Shown: positions 1-10,257 of the stretch, piece after piece
Layout: every line of letters begins with the position of its first letter
Numbering within the stretch: position 1 is the first letter of the stretch
Source: Paenibacillus doosanensis
Lineage (GTDB): Bacteria; Bacillota; Bacilli; Paenibacillales; NBRC-103111
Direction of reading: 5' to 3'
Assembly: GCF_025060755.1 (NCBI RefSeq)
Contig: NZ_JANYUY010000009.1
Span: 86,040 to 150,039, forward strand
Length of the DNA: 64,000 bases
Notes under the pieces: generated by a model
What the model saw: the letters and a program-made list of their open reading frames with translations, nothing else
What the model was told of the DNA's origin: nothing
Databases searched by the model: none
Program-made: the position numbers and the translations under genes

Positions 1-61
1 ATGCCTTTTGCTGTTCAAAGCTTTTTTGGTTTGACCGGATCGGCGGGCGGATAGAGATATC

Positions 62-88
62 CCGTCGTCCCATGCAGGGGAGCGACGG
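62..88. repeat. Inverted repeat downstream of the ypbS-like gene
   Basis: The arms CCGTCG (62-67) and CGACGG (83-88) enclose a short C/G-rich core that can extend the pairing. It lies just past the stop of the minus-strand gene ending at 96, so it may end that transcript. No T-run follows on the minus strand, so a classical terminator is not certain. Nothing else is recognised in bases 1-95. Confidence 0.35.
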
Positions 89-95
89 ACTTCGC

Positions 96-362
96 TTATT
101 GCGCCGATAGCTTGCGCTGGACGTATGCTGCCACCATCTCGCTCGTTACGTACGGTCTTGTCGGGGATATCCCGCGCTGGGCATGATCGTTGATCCGTGC
201 CGTGATCCGGTTAATCTCGTCGGTCGTGAATGCCTGTCCCGAGGCGCAGAGCGCGACGGCTTGCTCAATGGCGGCTTCGCGCGCGTCGTCCATTCTTTGG
301 AACGCTTCGAGATGGGAATGCATTTTACGGGTGTGGGCGGTAATCTGTTCGTGTACGCTCAT
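96..362 (-). CDS. YpbS-like small protein (DUF2533 family)
   Basis: This 88-residue soluble protein begins MSVHEQITAHTRKMHSHLE and resembles B. subtilis YpbS (DUF2533), whose function is unknown. It is mostly helical with no signal peptide or membrane segment. An upstream in-frame ATG would add seven residues, but the one at 362 is preceded by AAGGAG at good spacing, so it is chosen. The gene stands alone and diverges from the arginine/proline cluster. The family call rests on remembered similarity. Confidence 0.7.
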   Translation of the reverse strand: MSVHEQITAHTRKMHSHLEAFQRMDDAREAAIEQAVALCASGQAFTTDEINRITARINDHAQRGISPTRPYVTSEMVAAYVQRKLSAQ

Positions 363-777
363 GGGGAAAACTCCTTCATCCAATATAATACGATCCGGAC
401 GGGCCGATGGTAGTTATGATACTACGTATCGCGACATTCAGGCAAGTCAACGGCATACGATCCATCCGCGTCTCCAAGTTCGGTAAACCTATCGGTCAAA
501 GGCCGCGCATTCAGCGAGGCGCTTCCGGACGGCACGGGACAAAAGGGAAGGAGCTGTTTTGCGTAAAACCGGGCATGCGCCCAACCCAATTGCATAGGCT
601 AATCATAAGATAGGTATGAACATTGTCTGCATTATTATCAGAATATTCAAATATAACCAAGCCTATCGCAATGGTTTCCATTCCTATTCAGCCTTGCTGC
701 AAGGAAAGCGGGGGGTAACACCCGCTTTCAATGCTCCGTTCAGCCGGAATCCGGGAAAAGAGGTGGAAGCTTGTCCA
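363..777. other. Intergenic region between divergent ypbS-like gene and rocD
   Basis: These 415 bases hold the divergent promoters. No convincing coding frame was found. A -24/-12 sigma-54 element (GG-N10-GC spacing), as used by B. subtilis roc genes, was looked for and not found in the 180 bases before rocD. A possible arginine-regulator half-site is at 634-651. Confidence 0.6.
634..651 (+). promoter_or_regulatory. Possible ArgR/AhrC half-box upstream of rocD
   Basis: The right half, AATATTCAAA, matches the ARG-box consensus (W-N-TGAAT-W4-ATTCA-N-W). The left half does not, giving about 13 of 18 positions. AhrC is known to activate the roc genes of B. subtilis, so a site about 130 bases ahead of rocD is plausible. 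It is only a half-match and could be chance in an AT-rich stretch. Confidence 0.3.
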
Positions 778-1971
778 ATGAGAAGAAGCCAAGAGATTAT
801 TCGAAAGACGGAAAAGTACGGGGCGGCTAATTATCATCCGCTCCCTGTTGTTATCGCTCACGGGGAAGGCGTGTGGGTACGCGATGTATCGGGCAAAAGG
901 TACATGGATATGCTCAGCGGATATTCCGCGCTGAACCAAGGGCATCGCCATCCCAAAATCATTCAGGCATTGAAGGAACAAGCGGATAAAGTGACCTTGA
1001 CGTCGCGCGCATTTCATAACGAGCGGATGGGAGATTTGCTGGAACTGCTCGGCGCCATTACGGGAAAAGAAGCGTTTCTCCCGATGAATACGGGAGCGGA
1101 AGCGGTGGAGACGGCGATGAAGATGGCCCGGCGATGGGCGTATCAAGTGAAGGGTGTCCCCGAAGATGAGGCTGAAATTATCGTATGCGAAGGAAATTTT
1201 CACGGCAGAACGATTGCGGCGACCTCCTGTTCAAGCTCGCCGGAATACCGGCATCAGTTCGGTCCGTTCACGCCGGGCTTTCGCGTCATTCCTTACGGGG
1301 ATTCGGCGGCCTTGGAGCAGGCGATCAGCTCCCGTACGGCGGCGTTTCTCGTCGAGCCGATTCAGGGAGAAGCCGGCATCCGCATCCCGCGGGAGGGCTA
1401 CTTGAAAGAGTGCGCCGCATGCTGCCGGGACCGCCGGGTGCTGCTAATGGCCGATGAAATCCAGACAGGGCTCGGCCGGACCGGCCAGTGGTTCGCCTCT
1501 GACTGGGAGGACGTCGTGCCGGACGCGTACATTATCGGCAAGGCGCTGGGCGGAGGCGTCATGCCGATATCCGGCGTAGCCGCCGACCGGGACCTGATGC
1601 AGGTGTTCGAGCCCGGATCTCACGGCTCTACCTTCGGGGGCAACCCGCTTGCCTGCGCGGTGGCCATTGCTTCGCTGAAGGTGCTGCACGAGGAGAATTT
1701 ACCGCAGCGGTCGCGCGAGCTAGGCGAATACATGCTGGCAAAGCTGCGGGCCGAAGTGCATGCGCCGTGCGTTCTCGACATTCGCGGCAGGGGATTGTTC
1801 ATCGGGATCGAGCTTGCCGGGGAAGCGAGAACATACAGCGAAAGGCTGATGAATTTGGGGCTGCTGACCAAAGAAACCCATCATACGATATTACGGCTCG
1901 CTCCGCCGCTTATTATTACGGAGGAGCAAATCGATTGGGCCGTCAGCAAAGTGAAGGCGGTCTTACCATAA
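778..1971 (+). CDS. rocD: Ornithine aminotransferase
   Basis: A 397-residue cytosolic PLP enzyme that moves the delta-amino group of ornithine to 2-oxoglutarate, giving glutamate semialdehyde/P5C and glutamate. The class-III aminotransferase fold is clear: [15 protein letters not shown] near residue 105, the [11 protein letters not shown] block, and the PLP lysine at about K255 in [10 protein letters not shown]. The ATG at 778 (MRRSQEII) is chosen because GAGGTGG lies upstream and the length then fits RocD (about 400 residues); earlier in-frame codons would add an unrelated 54 residues. It is the first gene of a same-strand set with rocA (22-base gap), putB and rocF. Confidence 0.93.
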   Translation: MRRSQEIIRKTEKYGAANYHPLPVVIAHGEGVWVRDVSGKRYMDMLSGYSALNQGHRHPKIIQALKEQADKVTLTSRAFHNERMGDLLELLGAITGKEAFLPMNTGAEAVETAMKMARRWAYQVKGVPEDEAEIIVCEGNFHGRTIAATSCSSSPEYRHQFGPFTPGFRVIPYGDSAALEQAISSRTAAFLVEPIQGEAGIRIPREGYLKECAACCRDRRVLLMADEIQTGLGRTGQWFASDWEDVVPDAYIIGKALGGGVMPISGVAADRDLMQVFEPGSHGSTFGGNPLACAVAIASLKVLHEENLPQRSRELGEYMLAKLRAEVHAPCVLDIRGRGLFIGIELAGEARTYSERLMNLGLLTKETHHTILRLAPPLIITEEQIDWAVSKVKAVLP

Positions 1972-1993
1972 CGATCAGGAGGGAGCGATCGGC

Positions 1994-3544
<1,551 letters not shown>

Positions 3545-3610
3545 AAGCGTCGGCATTCGCTTTTGGGGTCAACCGCATAACCGGATTTCTAATGCAAGGG
3601 GGCCAGGAGT

Positions 3611-4540
3611 ATGCGAATGAATGCCTGGTTTCGCCGCACCGTGCTCCGCGTCGCGGAGCTGAGGCGGGTGAAGTCCACATTTGAACGATATGGAATGCGT
3701 ATGGGGGTACGGCGGTTTGTCGCAGCCGAAACGTTAACGGGCGCCCTGGAGCGCGTGCGCGATATGAACCGTCAAGGTCTGGCCGCAACGCTCGATTATT
3801 TGGGCGAAAGCGTAGAAGATCCGCTTGTCGCGGAGAAGGCCGCCAATCAAATTATCGAGATGCTCCGCATGATCGACGAGCGCAAGCTGGACGCCAATGT
3901 GTCACTGAAGCTGACTCAGCTCGGCTGCTTGCTGGACCCTGACGCCTGTTTGAAGCATATGGAGCGGATCGCGGCGGCGGCCGGCTATTACCGGAATTTT
4001 GTCCGCATCGATATGGAGGACTCCACGCTTACGGATCTGACGCTGGGCATGACGGGCAAGCTCGTCGAACGATTCGGACACGAGCATGTCGGAACGGTGC
4101 TGCAGGCTTATTTGTACCGTTCTCCGGGCGATTTGAAGCGGCTCGGGGAATGGAAGTCGAATGTCCGCATCGTCAAGGGGGCCTATAAGGAGGACGCGCG
4201 GATTGCGTTTCCCCAGAAGCGCGATGTCGACCGCCAGTACGTGGAGATGGTTAAAGCGCATATGAACGCCGGACATTATACGGCGGTTGCGACGCATGAC
4301 GCCCGCATCATTCAGACGGTCAAATCGTACGCTGCCGGGAAGGGAATCTCCAGCAAGCGCTTTGAGTTCCAGATGCTCTACGGCATTGCGGGCGGATTGC
4401 AGCGCCAGTTGGCGGATCAGGGCTATCGGGTACGCATCTACACGCCGTTCGGGAGCGAGTGGTATCCGTATTTCACCCGCAGAATAGCGGAACGGCCGGC
4501 CAACCTGCTGTTCGTGCTGAAGGGGATGCTGCGCAAGTGA
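3611..4540 (+). CDS. putB: Proline dehydrogenase
   Basis: A 309-residue FAD enzyme that oxidises proline to P5C, with electrons passing to the respiratory chain. It is the short monofunctional type of Gram-positive bacteria. Conserved pieces include TLDYLGESV, FVRIDMEDS, VRIVKGAYKE, ATHDARI, FQMLYGI and the C-terminal RRIAERPANL. The start ATG at 3611 has GGGGCCAGG upstream. It sits 66 bases after rocA and 36 before rocF, so proline and arginine feed the same P5C dehydrogenase from one cluster. The symbol follows B. subtilis usage; fadM/putA naming is also seen. Confidence 0.9.
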   Translation: MRMNAWFRRTVLRVAELRRVKSTFERYGMRMGVRRFVAAETLTGALERVRDMNRQGLAATLDYLGESVEDPLVAEKAANQIIEMLRMIDERKLDANVSLKLTQLGCLLDPDACLKHMERIAAAAGYYRNFVRIDMEDSTLTDLTLGMTGKLVERFGHEHVGTVLQAYLYRSPGDLKRLGEWKSNVRIVKGAYKEDARIAFPQKRDVDRQYVEMVKAHMNAGHYTAVATHDARIIQTVKSYAAGKGISSKRFEFQMLYGIAGGLQRQLADQGYRVRIYTPFGSEWYPYFTRRIAERPANLLFVLKGMLRK

Positions 4541-4576
4541 ACTGGCGTTTTGCCGACCGGAGGAGAGTGAAGCAGA

Positions 4577-5506
4577 ATGAATGATTCGCAAGCCGTTCAT
4601 GTGATCGGCGCGCCGCTCGATTTGGGAGCGGGCTGCCGAGGCTGCCGGATGGGGCCCGATGCGATCCGCTGCGCCGGACTGCTAACCCGTTTGCGGCAGC
4701 AAGAGCGCATGGTTCAAGACTTGGGCGACGTGACGCTGACGGAGCGGGAGAAGCTGTCCGCCGATACCGCCGGCGGCCATCCCAAAGCGAAACATATCGA
4801 TGAAATCGTCCGATTTAACCGCCGGCTTCACCGCAAGACGGCGGCGTCGGTGGAGGCCGGCGCGATCCCTCTCATACTCGGAGGGGATCACAGCATCGCC
4901 GCCGGAACGATAGCCGGCGCGGCGCGGCATAAACGCATCGGCGTGCTCTGGTTCGACGCCCACGGGGACTTGAACACGGTTCAGACCAGTCCTTCCGGTA
5001 ACGTTCACGGCATGCCGCTTGCGGCGATGCTCGGCTATGGTTATCCAGCTCTAAAGCATATAGGCGGGAAGAGACCCAAAGTGCGTCCGGAGCATCTCGT
5101 GCTTATCGGCACGCGTTCGCTCGATACGGGGGAGCAGGAGCTGATTCAGCGCGCCGGCATCCGCATGTATGCCAGCAGGGAGCTTCATAGGCTCGGCATG
5201 TCGGAGGTTGTCCGTCAAGCTTTGGCGGCGGCCGGTGAAGGCACGGACGGGATTCATGTCAGCTTCGATCTGGACGGCCTGGACCCTGGGGAAGCGCCGG
5301 GGGTGGGAACGCCGGTTTCGGCGGGAATGCGGCTTACGGAGGCGCTGGAGGCTATGAGGGTGATTGCCGCCTCCGGATTGCTGGTAAGCGCCGAATTCGT
5401 CGAGGTGAATCCGGCGCTCGATCTGAGGAGCAAAACCGCTCACGCCGCCGTCGAGCTGATCTGCAGCTTGCTTGGTTCCGATACGATGGAAGAGAAGAGC
5501 CGTTAG
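4577..5506 (+). CDS. rocF: Arginase
   Basis: A 309-residue binuclear-manganese ureohydrolase that splits arginine into ornithine and urea. The three metal-binding signatures are present: GGDHSIAAG, WFDAHGDLNT and VSFDLDGLDP. Near the end, EFVEVNPALD is also typical of arginases rather than agmatinases. RBS GGAGAGTG precedes ATG 4577. It closes the catabolic set and is followed by a strong terminator. Together with rocD, rocA and putB it gives arginine to ornithine to P5C to glutamate. No permease (rocE) or RocR activator gene lies nearby. Confidence 0.94.
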   Translation: MNDSQAVHVIGAPLDLGAGCRGCRMGPDAIRCAGLLTRLRQQERMVQDLGDVTLTEREKLSADTAGGHPKAKHIDEIVRFNRRLHRKTAASVEAGAIPLILGGDHSIAAGTIAGAARHKRIGVLWFDAHGDLNTVQTSPSGNVHGMPLAAMLGYGYPALKHIGGKRPKVRPEHLVLIGTRSLDTGEQELIQRAGIRMYASRELHRLGMSEVVRQALAAAGEGTDGIHVSFDLDGLDPGEAPGVGTPVSAGMRLTEALEAMRVIAASGLLVSAEFVEVNPALDLRSKTAHAAVELICSLLGSDTMEEKSR

Positions 5507-5550
5507 CCGAAAGCCGAAGCAGAGTCATATCGAATCTGGAATAAATTTAC

Positions 5551-5590
5551 AAAACTGTCTCAGGCCCGGCCCGGGACGGTTTTTGTTCTT
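5551..5590 (+). terminator. Rho-independent terminator after rocF
   Basis: A stem of about 14 pairs opens with AAAACTGTCTC and closes with GGGACGGTTTT, and a T-rich tail follows. It ends the roc/put cluster. Repeat R1 starts at the end of the tail. Confidence 0.85.
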
Positions 5591-5762
5591 GTTTAGGAAA
5601 TGATGCGCAGCCATAGCCTGAGGATATCCGGGTTCTCCCCCGAAAGTAAATTCTACCCACAGAACGATCCCAGAGGAAGGGTTAGACGCCGATCCAGCTT
5701 AGGCTGGATGCGGACGGAATAAGCTTCAGAGCATCACGTCACTTTTAGGGGATTTGTTCTGC
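5588..5762 (+). repeat. Dispersed repeat R1, copy 1
   Basis: A 175-base non-coding element, about 93% identical by eye to 18784-18963. It begins CTTGTTTAGGAAATGATGCG and ends GGGGATTTGTTCTGC. Both copies lie on the plus strand and start at the end of a terminator T-tract. Internal pairing is visible (ATCCAGC with GCTGGAT). There are no terminal inverted repeats and no open frame. It may be a structured RNA, a regulatory element or a miniature mobile element. Confidence 0.85.
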
Positions 5763-5870
5763 GCCCAGCGAACGCTCAATTGCTTAGCGGTGATAGCCTC
5801 GGCCGACTTTTATATTCGAAGTCCGATGGCAAGAAAAAGCTTGCGCTTCCGTATTTTTATGGTAATATAG

Positions 5871-7703
5871 ATGTTCCTTGGAAAAATAATCCTATGCGAG
5901 GTGACCTGTATAGTATCTTTATTTTTCTCCCGCTTACGGGCGGTTTCTGCGTTTCTCAGACATGCCGACGCCGGGGCCGTCAGAATCAAGCCTGTTGCAG
6001 ACGCTGTCCAACTGCTTCTGATGCCCGTGCAGCTGCTTCTGACCAAAGCGATGGTCGATCGGCTGCCAAACTGGAGCTCGCCATCAGGGAAGCATGAGCT
6101 GGCCGCTGCCGCTGTGCTGCTCGCGACCGTGATGATCGTACAAGCCTTCGTCGGCCGAGCCTCTCTCCTGTCGCACAGCAGGCTGAGCGAAATCGGCGCT
6201 TACGAGGTGGAACACGCGGTTCTCGCCAAGTCTGCCAAGCTCCCGCTGGCTTTATTGGAATCTTCGCATGTCAAAGACCTTCGCCTACGCGCCATGCGCG
6301 CTTCACCCGACAATCTGTTTATGCAGAGCAACCAATACATCCTTCAGATCATTCAAGTCATTATTCTTCTGCTCATCCTGTTATTTTACGGACATTGGCC
6401 GATCGTCCTTCTTTATTGCATCGTTTTGCCGGTTCAATTGAAGCTCCGCTCCTATGCGGCGAGAGTGACGGAGCAGTTGGGGCAAGAGCAAATTCCGCAG
6501 CGGAGAGCGGCAATGTATTTGGCGCAGCTGCTGACGGCCCGGCGTCCGGCGCAAGAGATCCGCTTGCTCGGCACAGGAGACCGGTTTCGCTCCGATTGGT
6601 TGCGGTTACATGCGGAGTTTGCGCGGCGAATGATAAACCGGACGAGCAAAGAGCAGTTGACCTTGGCTCCATCCGAGCTGCTTGTGACGCTGGCTGTCGG
6701 CTTGTCGGCGGCGCTAGTTCTCGCGGCCTCGCTTCGGGAAGGGAGATCGGCGGGGGATGTGACGCTGCTGCTGCAGGCGACTGTCATGCTTGGAGGCTTA
6801 TGGCCCGGCTTGCTCAATCTTCAAGCGGGGCTGAAGACGCTCGGCATGCGCTGGGACGATTTGCAGCAGTATCGGGAGCTGCAAGAAGATAAGGTGTTCG
6901 GGCTTGAAGTTTCGGCCGCCGCAGAAGGTAGCGATCGGTCCCGGGAAAGGAACGGCGAACATGAAGTCCGGTCGCTTCGGGCGGAAAGGCTGTGCTTTAC
7001 TTATCCGCAGCAGGAAGAGCCGGCGCTGGACGCCGTAACGTTCCAAGTCGAAGCGGGAGAGAAAATCGCCGTCGTCGGAGAGAACGGTTCGGGAAAAACG
7101 ACCCTCATCAAGCTGCTGCTGGGATTATACGAGGCTGATTCGGGCGGCGTCATATGGACTGACGCTTCAGGCGAAAGGCGCAGCGCGAGTGAAGCGCGGC
7201 ATTCGTTCACGGCGGTTCTGCAGGATTTTTCCAAAATGCATCTGCTTGTTCGAGAGCATGTAGGTCTCGGGAGAGTGGAGCGTCTCCATGACGACGAGGC
7301 TCTACTGGAAGCGCTGCGGCAGGCCGGCGCGGGGAATTGGGGGTTCGAGCTCGATGAGAGAACCGGGCCCGAGTTCGGAGGCCGGGAGCTGTCCGGCGGC
7401 CAATGGCAGGCACTGGCTGCGGCGCGGGCTTATTTCCGAGGCGGCAGCGTGCTCTTCTTCGATGAACCGACCTCTGCGCTCGACCCGCTGGCCGAAAAAA
7501 AAGCGATGGAGGTATTCATGGTTGCTGCGGGCGAGCGTACCGCCTTCCTGGTAACGCATCGGATGGGGGCCGCCAGAATGGCGGATCGGATTTTCGTTAT
7601 GAAGCAGGGACGGCTTGTCGAGCAAGGCACGCATGAGGAGCTGCTGCGGCTTCGCGGGGAGTACGAGCGATTATACCGGCTTCAGGCTTCCTGGTATGTA
7701 TAA
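5871..7703 (+). CDS. ABC exporter half-transporter (permease-ATPase), subunit 1
   Basis: A 610-residue type-IV ABC half-exporter: N-terminal membrane helices (to about residue 330), then an ATPase. Motifs are Walker A GENGSGKTT, Q-loop VLQDF, signature LSGGQ, Walker B VLFFDEPTSALD and switch His in LVTHRMG, so the site looks complete. It is followed 23 bases later by a similar half-transporter, suggesting a heterodimeric exporter. The substrate is unknown; no precursor-peptide gene was found. The N-terminus is uncertain: ATG 5871 lacks a good RBS and an in-frame GTG at 5901 is an alternative. Confidence 0.85.
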   Translation: MFLGKIILCEVTCIVSLFFSRLRAVSAFLRHADAGAVRIKPVADAVQLLLMPVQLLLTKAMVDRLPNWSSPSGKHELAAAAVLLATVMIVQAFVGRASLLSHSRLSEIGAYEVEHAVLAKSAKLPLALLESSHVKDLRLRAMRASPDNLFMQSNQYILQIIQVIILLLILLFYGHWPIVLLYCIVLPVQLKLRSYAARVTEQLGQEQIPQRRAAMYLAQLLTARRPAQEIRLLGTGDRFRSDWLRLHAEFARRMINRTSKEQLTLAPSELLVTLAVGLSAALVLAASLREGRSAGDVTLLLQATVMLGGLWPGLLNLQAGLKTLGMRWDDLQQYRELQEDKVFGLEVSAAAEGSDRSRERNGEHEVRSLRAERLCFTYPQQEEPALDAVTFQVEAGEKIAVVGENGSGKTTLIKLLLGLYEADSGGVIWTDASGERRSASEARHSFTAVLQDFSKMHLLVREHVGLGRVERLHDDEALLEALRQAGAGNWGFELDERTGPEFGGRELSGGQWQALAAARAYFRGGSVLFFDEPTSALDPLAEKKAMEVFMVAAGERTAFLVTHRMGAARMADRIFVMKQGRLVEQGTHEELLRLRGEYERLYRLQASWYV

Positions 7704-7726
7704 GGGCGGGGGAGGAAAGAGTTATT

Positions 7727-9577
7727 ATGATAAAAGGAAACGGCGGTACATACGGCGTTCTGCAGCTGCTGTTCCGCATCGGGAAACGGATGCCCTTCCT
7801 TACGGCTTTATGGCTGACCGTCCCGATTGCGACAGGTATGCTGGTTGTTCCCCTGATGACTTCTCAAAAGCATATGATCGATACGGCCGCAGCGGCGCTG
7901 ACCGGCATCGGGAACGGAGAAGACTTGGCTGCTTCCGTTGCGCCGATGGTGCTGTTGTTCATAGGGGTATCCGTCCTTCAGGTGCTGGGCGGCGCGCTGC
8001 GCAAGGTGACGGACGAGATGATGAACCGTCGCGCGGAAGGATACGTGCAATCGGAGATATTTACGGTTGCGACCGGCGTTTCGCTGGAACGGTTTGAACA
8101 GCCTGCGTTTTACGACCGCCTGTATCGCGCGCAATCGGCGGCAGGGGGCGAGCTGATCGGGATGCTGCGCAACGGCGTCGATGCGGCGCAGCGCATCGCC
8201 CGACTGGCCGGACTGGCGCTAGTGGCGGCTCAAGCGCACTGGACTGCGGCGCTTATCCTTGTTTTGATGAACGGAGCGATTTTATATTTCCGGCTGAAGC
8301 TGGAGCTTGCCCGCAGACGGCTGGATAAACAGCTGACCGCCGAGGGACGCATGTCGGATGAGATGATGAAACGGTTGACGGATACGGCCGTGTTGAAAGA
8401 AGCCAAGCTGTTCGGTTCCGCAGATTATTTGCTCGGTCAATGGGCTGCAAATACGAAAGCGCAGCGATCCCGCAGGTTCGCGATGGGACGCAAAGAGAAT
8501 AAGATGGCCGCGTGGGTATCTCTTGTTCATATAGCGGGGGCGTTTCTCACCTTGGGTGTTCTGCTGCTTCTTCCGTCGCCCGCCGGAACGGTCTCGCCGG
8601 GAATCGTCGCCGTCGTCTTCCAGGCGATATTCCAATCTCAAGGAGCCACTCTGACTTTGTCGTGGCCCTTAAGCAAAATGATCATGCAAAGCGGCAAAGC
8701 GGAGGAATTGGCCGCCTTTTTGAATGAAAAGGCGGATCGGCAAGGCGGATCGTCGCCCCATCGATTGACCGTGGAACCGGTGCGGGAGGTGCGCTTGGAG
8801 CAAGTGTCTTACCGTTATCCGAATGCCGCCAAGGAGACGCTTCACGCGATCGATGTGACGATTCGGGCCGGGGAAACGATAGCCCTGGTCGGCGACAACG
8901 GGGCCGGGAAGTCGACGCTGCTGAAGGTTCTGCTCGGTCTGTACAAACCGTCCGCAGGACGCGTACGGTGGAACGATGCCGATATTGCGGAGGAGCCGCA
9001 TGCTTGCGAGGCGGTGTGGGGCCGTGTCAGCGCCGTGCTTCAGGAGAACGAACGGTATCCATTCCGCTTGCGCGACCATGTGACGCTCGGCAGCGGCCGG
9101 CGCGCGGTTCCGTGCGACGACCGGGAGATCAAGCAGGTGCTGGAGGCAGTCGGGCTCGGCGGGCTGATCGGGGATTCGTCCGCTTTGGACGCTCCGCTCG
9201 GGCAGCTGTCGGAAGGCGGACGCGAGCTGTCGGGAGGCCAGTGGCAGAGGCTGGCTATAGCCCGGGCTATGCTGCGCGGAGGCGAGCTGATCGTTCTCGA
9301 CGAACCGACGGCGGCGATCGATCCGGCGAACGAAGCCGAGCTGTTTCGGCAGTTTCGCCGTCTCAGCGGCGGCAAAACGTCGATTGTCATCTCTCACCGG
9401 CTTGGCTGGGCCCGATATGCCGATCGCATCTTGGTGCTGGATCAAGGTCGCTTGCTTGAAGACGGAACGCATGAACAATTGATGTCGCTGAACGGGAAGT
9501 ATGCCGCTCTGTTCACGGAGCAGGCGTATTGGTATCGAAATGAAGACGATTCAGAGGCTTCCAAAGCTGCGTATTAG
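7727..9577 (+). CDS. ABC exporter half-transporter (permease-ATPase), subunit 2
   Basis: A 616-residue partner of the preceding gene with the same order: membrane domain, then ATPase. Motifs are Walker A GDNGAGKST, signature LSGGQWQRLAIARA, Walker B LIVLDEPTAAID and H-loop VISHRLG. RBS GGGGGAGGAAAG precedes ATG 7727. Both subunits keep the catalytic glutamate, unlike exporters with one degenerate site. Such pairs move drugs, lipids or small peptides outward; the context gives no firm clue. A Nudix gene follows in the same direction. Confidence 0.87.
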   Translation: MIKGNGGTYGVLQLLFRIGKRMPFLTALWLTVPIATGMLVVPLMTSQKHMIDTAAAALTGIGNGEDLAASVAPMVLLFIGVSVLQVLGGALRKVTDEMMNRRAEGYVQSEIFTVATGVSLERFEQPAFYDRLYRAQSAAGGELIGMLRNGVDAAQRIARLAGLALVAAQAHWTAALILVLMNGAILYFRLKLELARRRLDKQLTAEGRMSDEMMKRLTDTAVLKEAKLFGSADYLLGQWAANTKAQRSRRFAMGRKENKMAAWVSLVHIAGAFLTLGVLLLLPSPAGTVSPGIVAVVFQAIFQSQGATLTLSWPLSKMIMQSGKAEELAAFLNEKADRQGGSSPHRLTVEPVREVRLEQVSYRYPNAAKETLHAIDVTIRAGETIALVGDNGAGKSTLLKVLLGLYKPSAGRVRWNDADIAEEPHACEAVWGRVSAVLQENERYPFRLRDHVTLGSGRRAVPCDDREIKQVLEAVGLGGLIGDSSALDAPLGQLSEGGRELSGGQWQRLAIARAMLRGGELIVLDEPTAAIDPANEAELFRQFRRLSGGKTSIVISHRLGWARYADRILVLDQGRLLEDGTHEQLMSLNGKYAALFTEQAYWYRNEDDSEASKAAY

Positions 9578-9657
9578 CGTTCAAACGCATGTAGACGCTT
9601 GTAAAAATCGCCGCCGGTTTAAGCCGTCCGGCAGCTGAAGAGGAGAGTCGACCGATA

Positions 9658-10143
9658 ATGATGTTCGTTAATGCGAGAGCTCTGATCGAAAGAACGACGG
9701 AAGGTACTACGCAACTTGTCATTCAGCTGAGGAATAAGACCGGCGAACCTGCGCTTTGGGAGCTGCCCGGAGGGCGGATTGAACCCTTCGAATCGTTGAC
9801 CGCCGCGCTCAGGAGGGAGGTCATGGAAGAAACCGGCCTGACGGTCGTGGAAATCGAGGGAGAGCGGACGCGTATCGATACTCGAGGAATCAATCCGCAG
9901 TTTGAAGTGGAATGCATCCAGCCTTTCGCCGCATATCAGACGATCCAAGGGCCGATCGATTCGGTCGGCTTCTACTTTCGCTGCAAAGCGGAAGGCGAGC
10001 TGCTGGAGGCAGGCGACGAGACGCTGCAGGCGCAATGGATCGACCGGGAGCGTCTGGAACGTATGTTTCATGAAAATCCGCTCCAATTCGCCAATGTGGA
10101 TAGGGCGGGCATCATGTATTATTTGCGGCAAACGAAGGGCTAG
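9658..10143 (+). CDS. Nudix hydrolase
   Basis: A 161-residue Nudix protein that cleaves a nucleoside diphosphate linked to another group; the substrate cannot be told from sequence. A complete Nudix box (GX5EX7REUXEEXGU) occupies residues 39-61, from GGRIEP to EETGL. RBS GAGGAGAG precedes tandem ATG codons at 9658 and 9661. It lies 80 bases after the ABC pair, so it may be a separate unit or the operon end. A terminator follows. Confidence 0.88.
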   Translation: MMFVNARALIERTTEGTTQLVIQLRNKTGEPALWELPGGRIEPFESLTAALRREVMEETGLTVVEIEGERTRIDTRGINPQFEVECIQPFAAYQTIQGPIDSVGFYFRCKAEGELLEAGDETLQAQWIDRERLERMFHENPLQFANVDRAGIMYYLRQTKG

Positions 10144-10187
10144 GCCGATTCGCGGGAATGCCGAGAGTTTAATATATACCGGAACAA

Positions 10188-10233
10188 AAACCTCCAAGCC
10201 CGCAATTGAAGGCTGGAGGTTCGTTTTGTTTTT
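10188..10233. terminator. Bidirectional terminator between Nudix gene and alpha-mannosidase
   Basis: The stem pairs AACCTCCAAGCC with GGCTGGAGGTT (one bulge), then TCGTTTTGTTTTT on the plus strand. An A-run at the left gives a T-run for the minus strand, so it can serve both converging genes. Confidence 0.8.
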
Positions 10234-10257
10234 ACCGCATCGCAATGTTTAAGTTTT

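Noticed and set aside
601..777. A sigma-54 promoter before rocD
   Set aside because: B. subtilis roc genes use one, so it was looked for. No GG-N10-GC element with a reasonable consensus was found.
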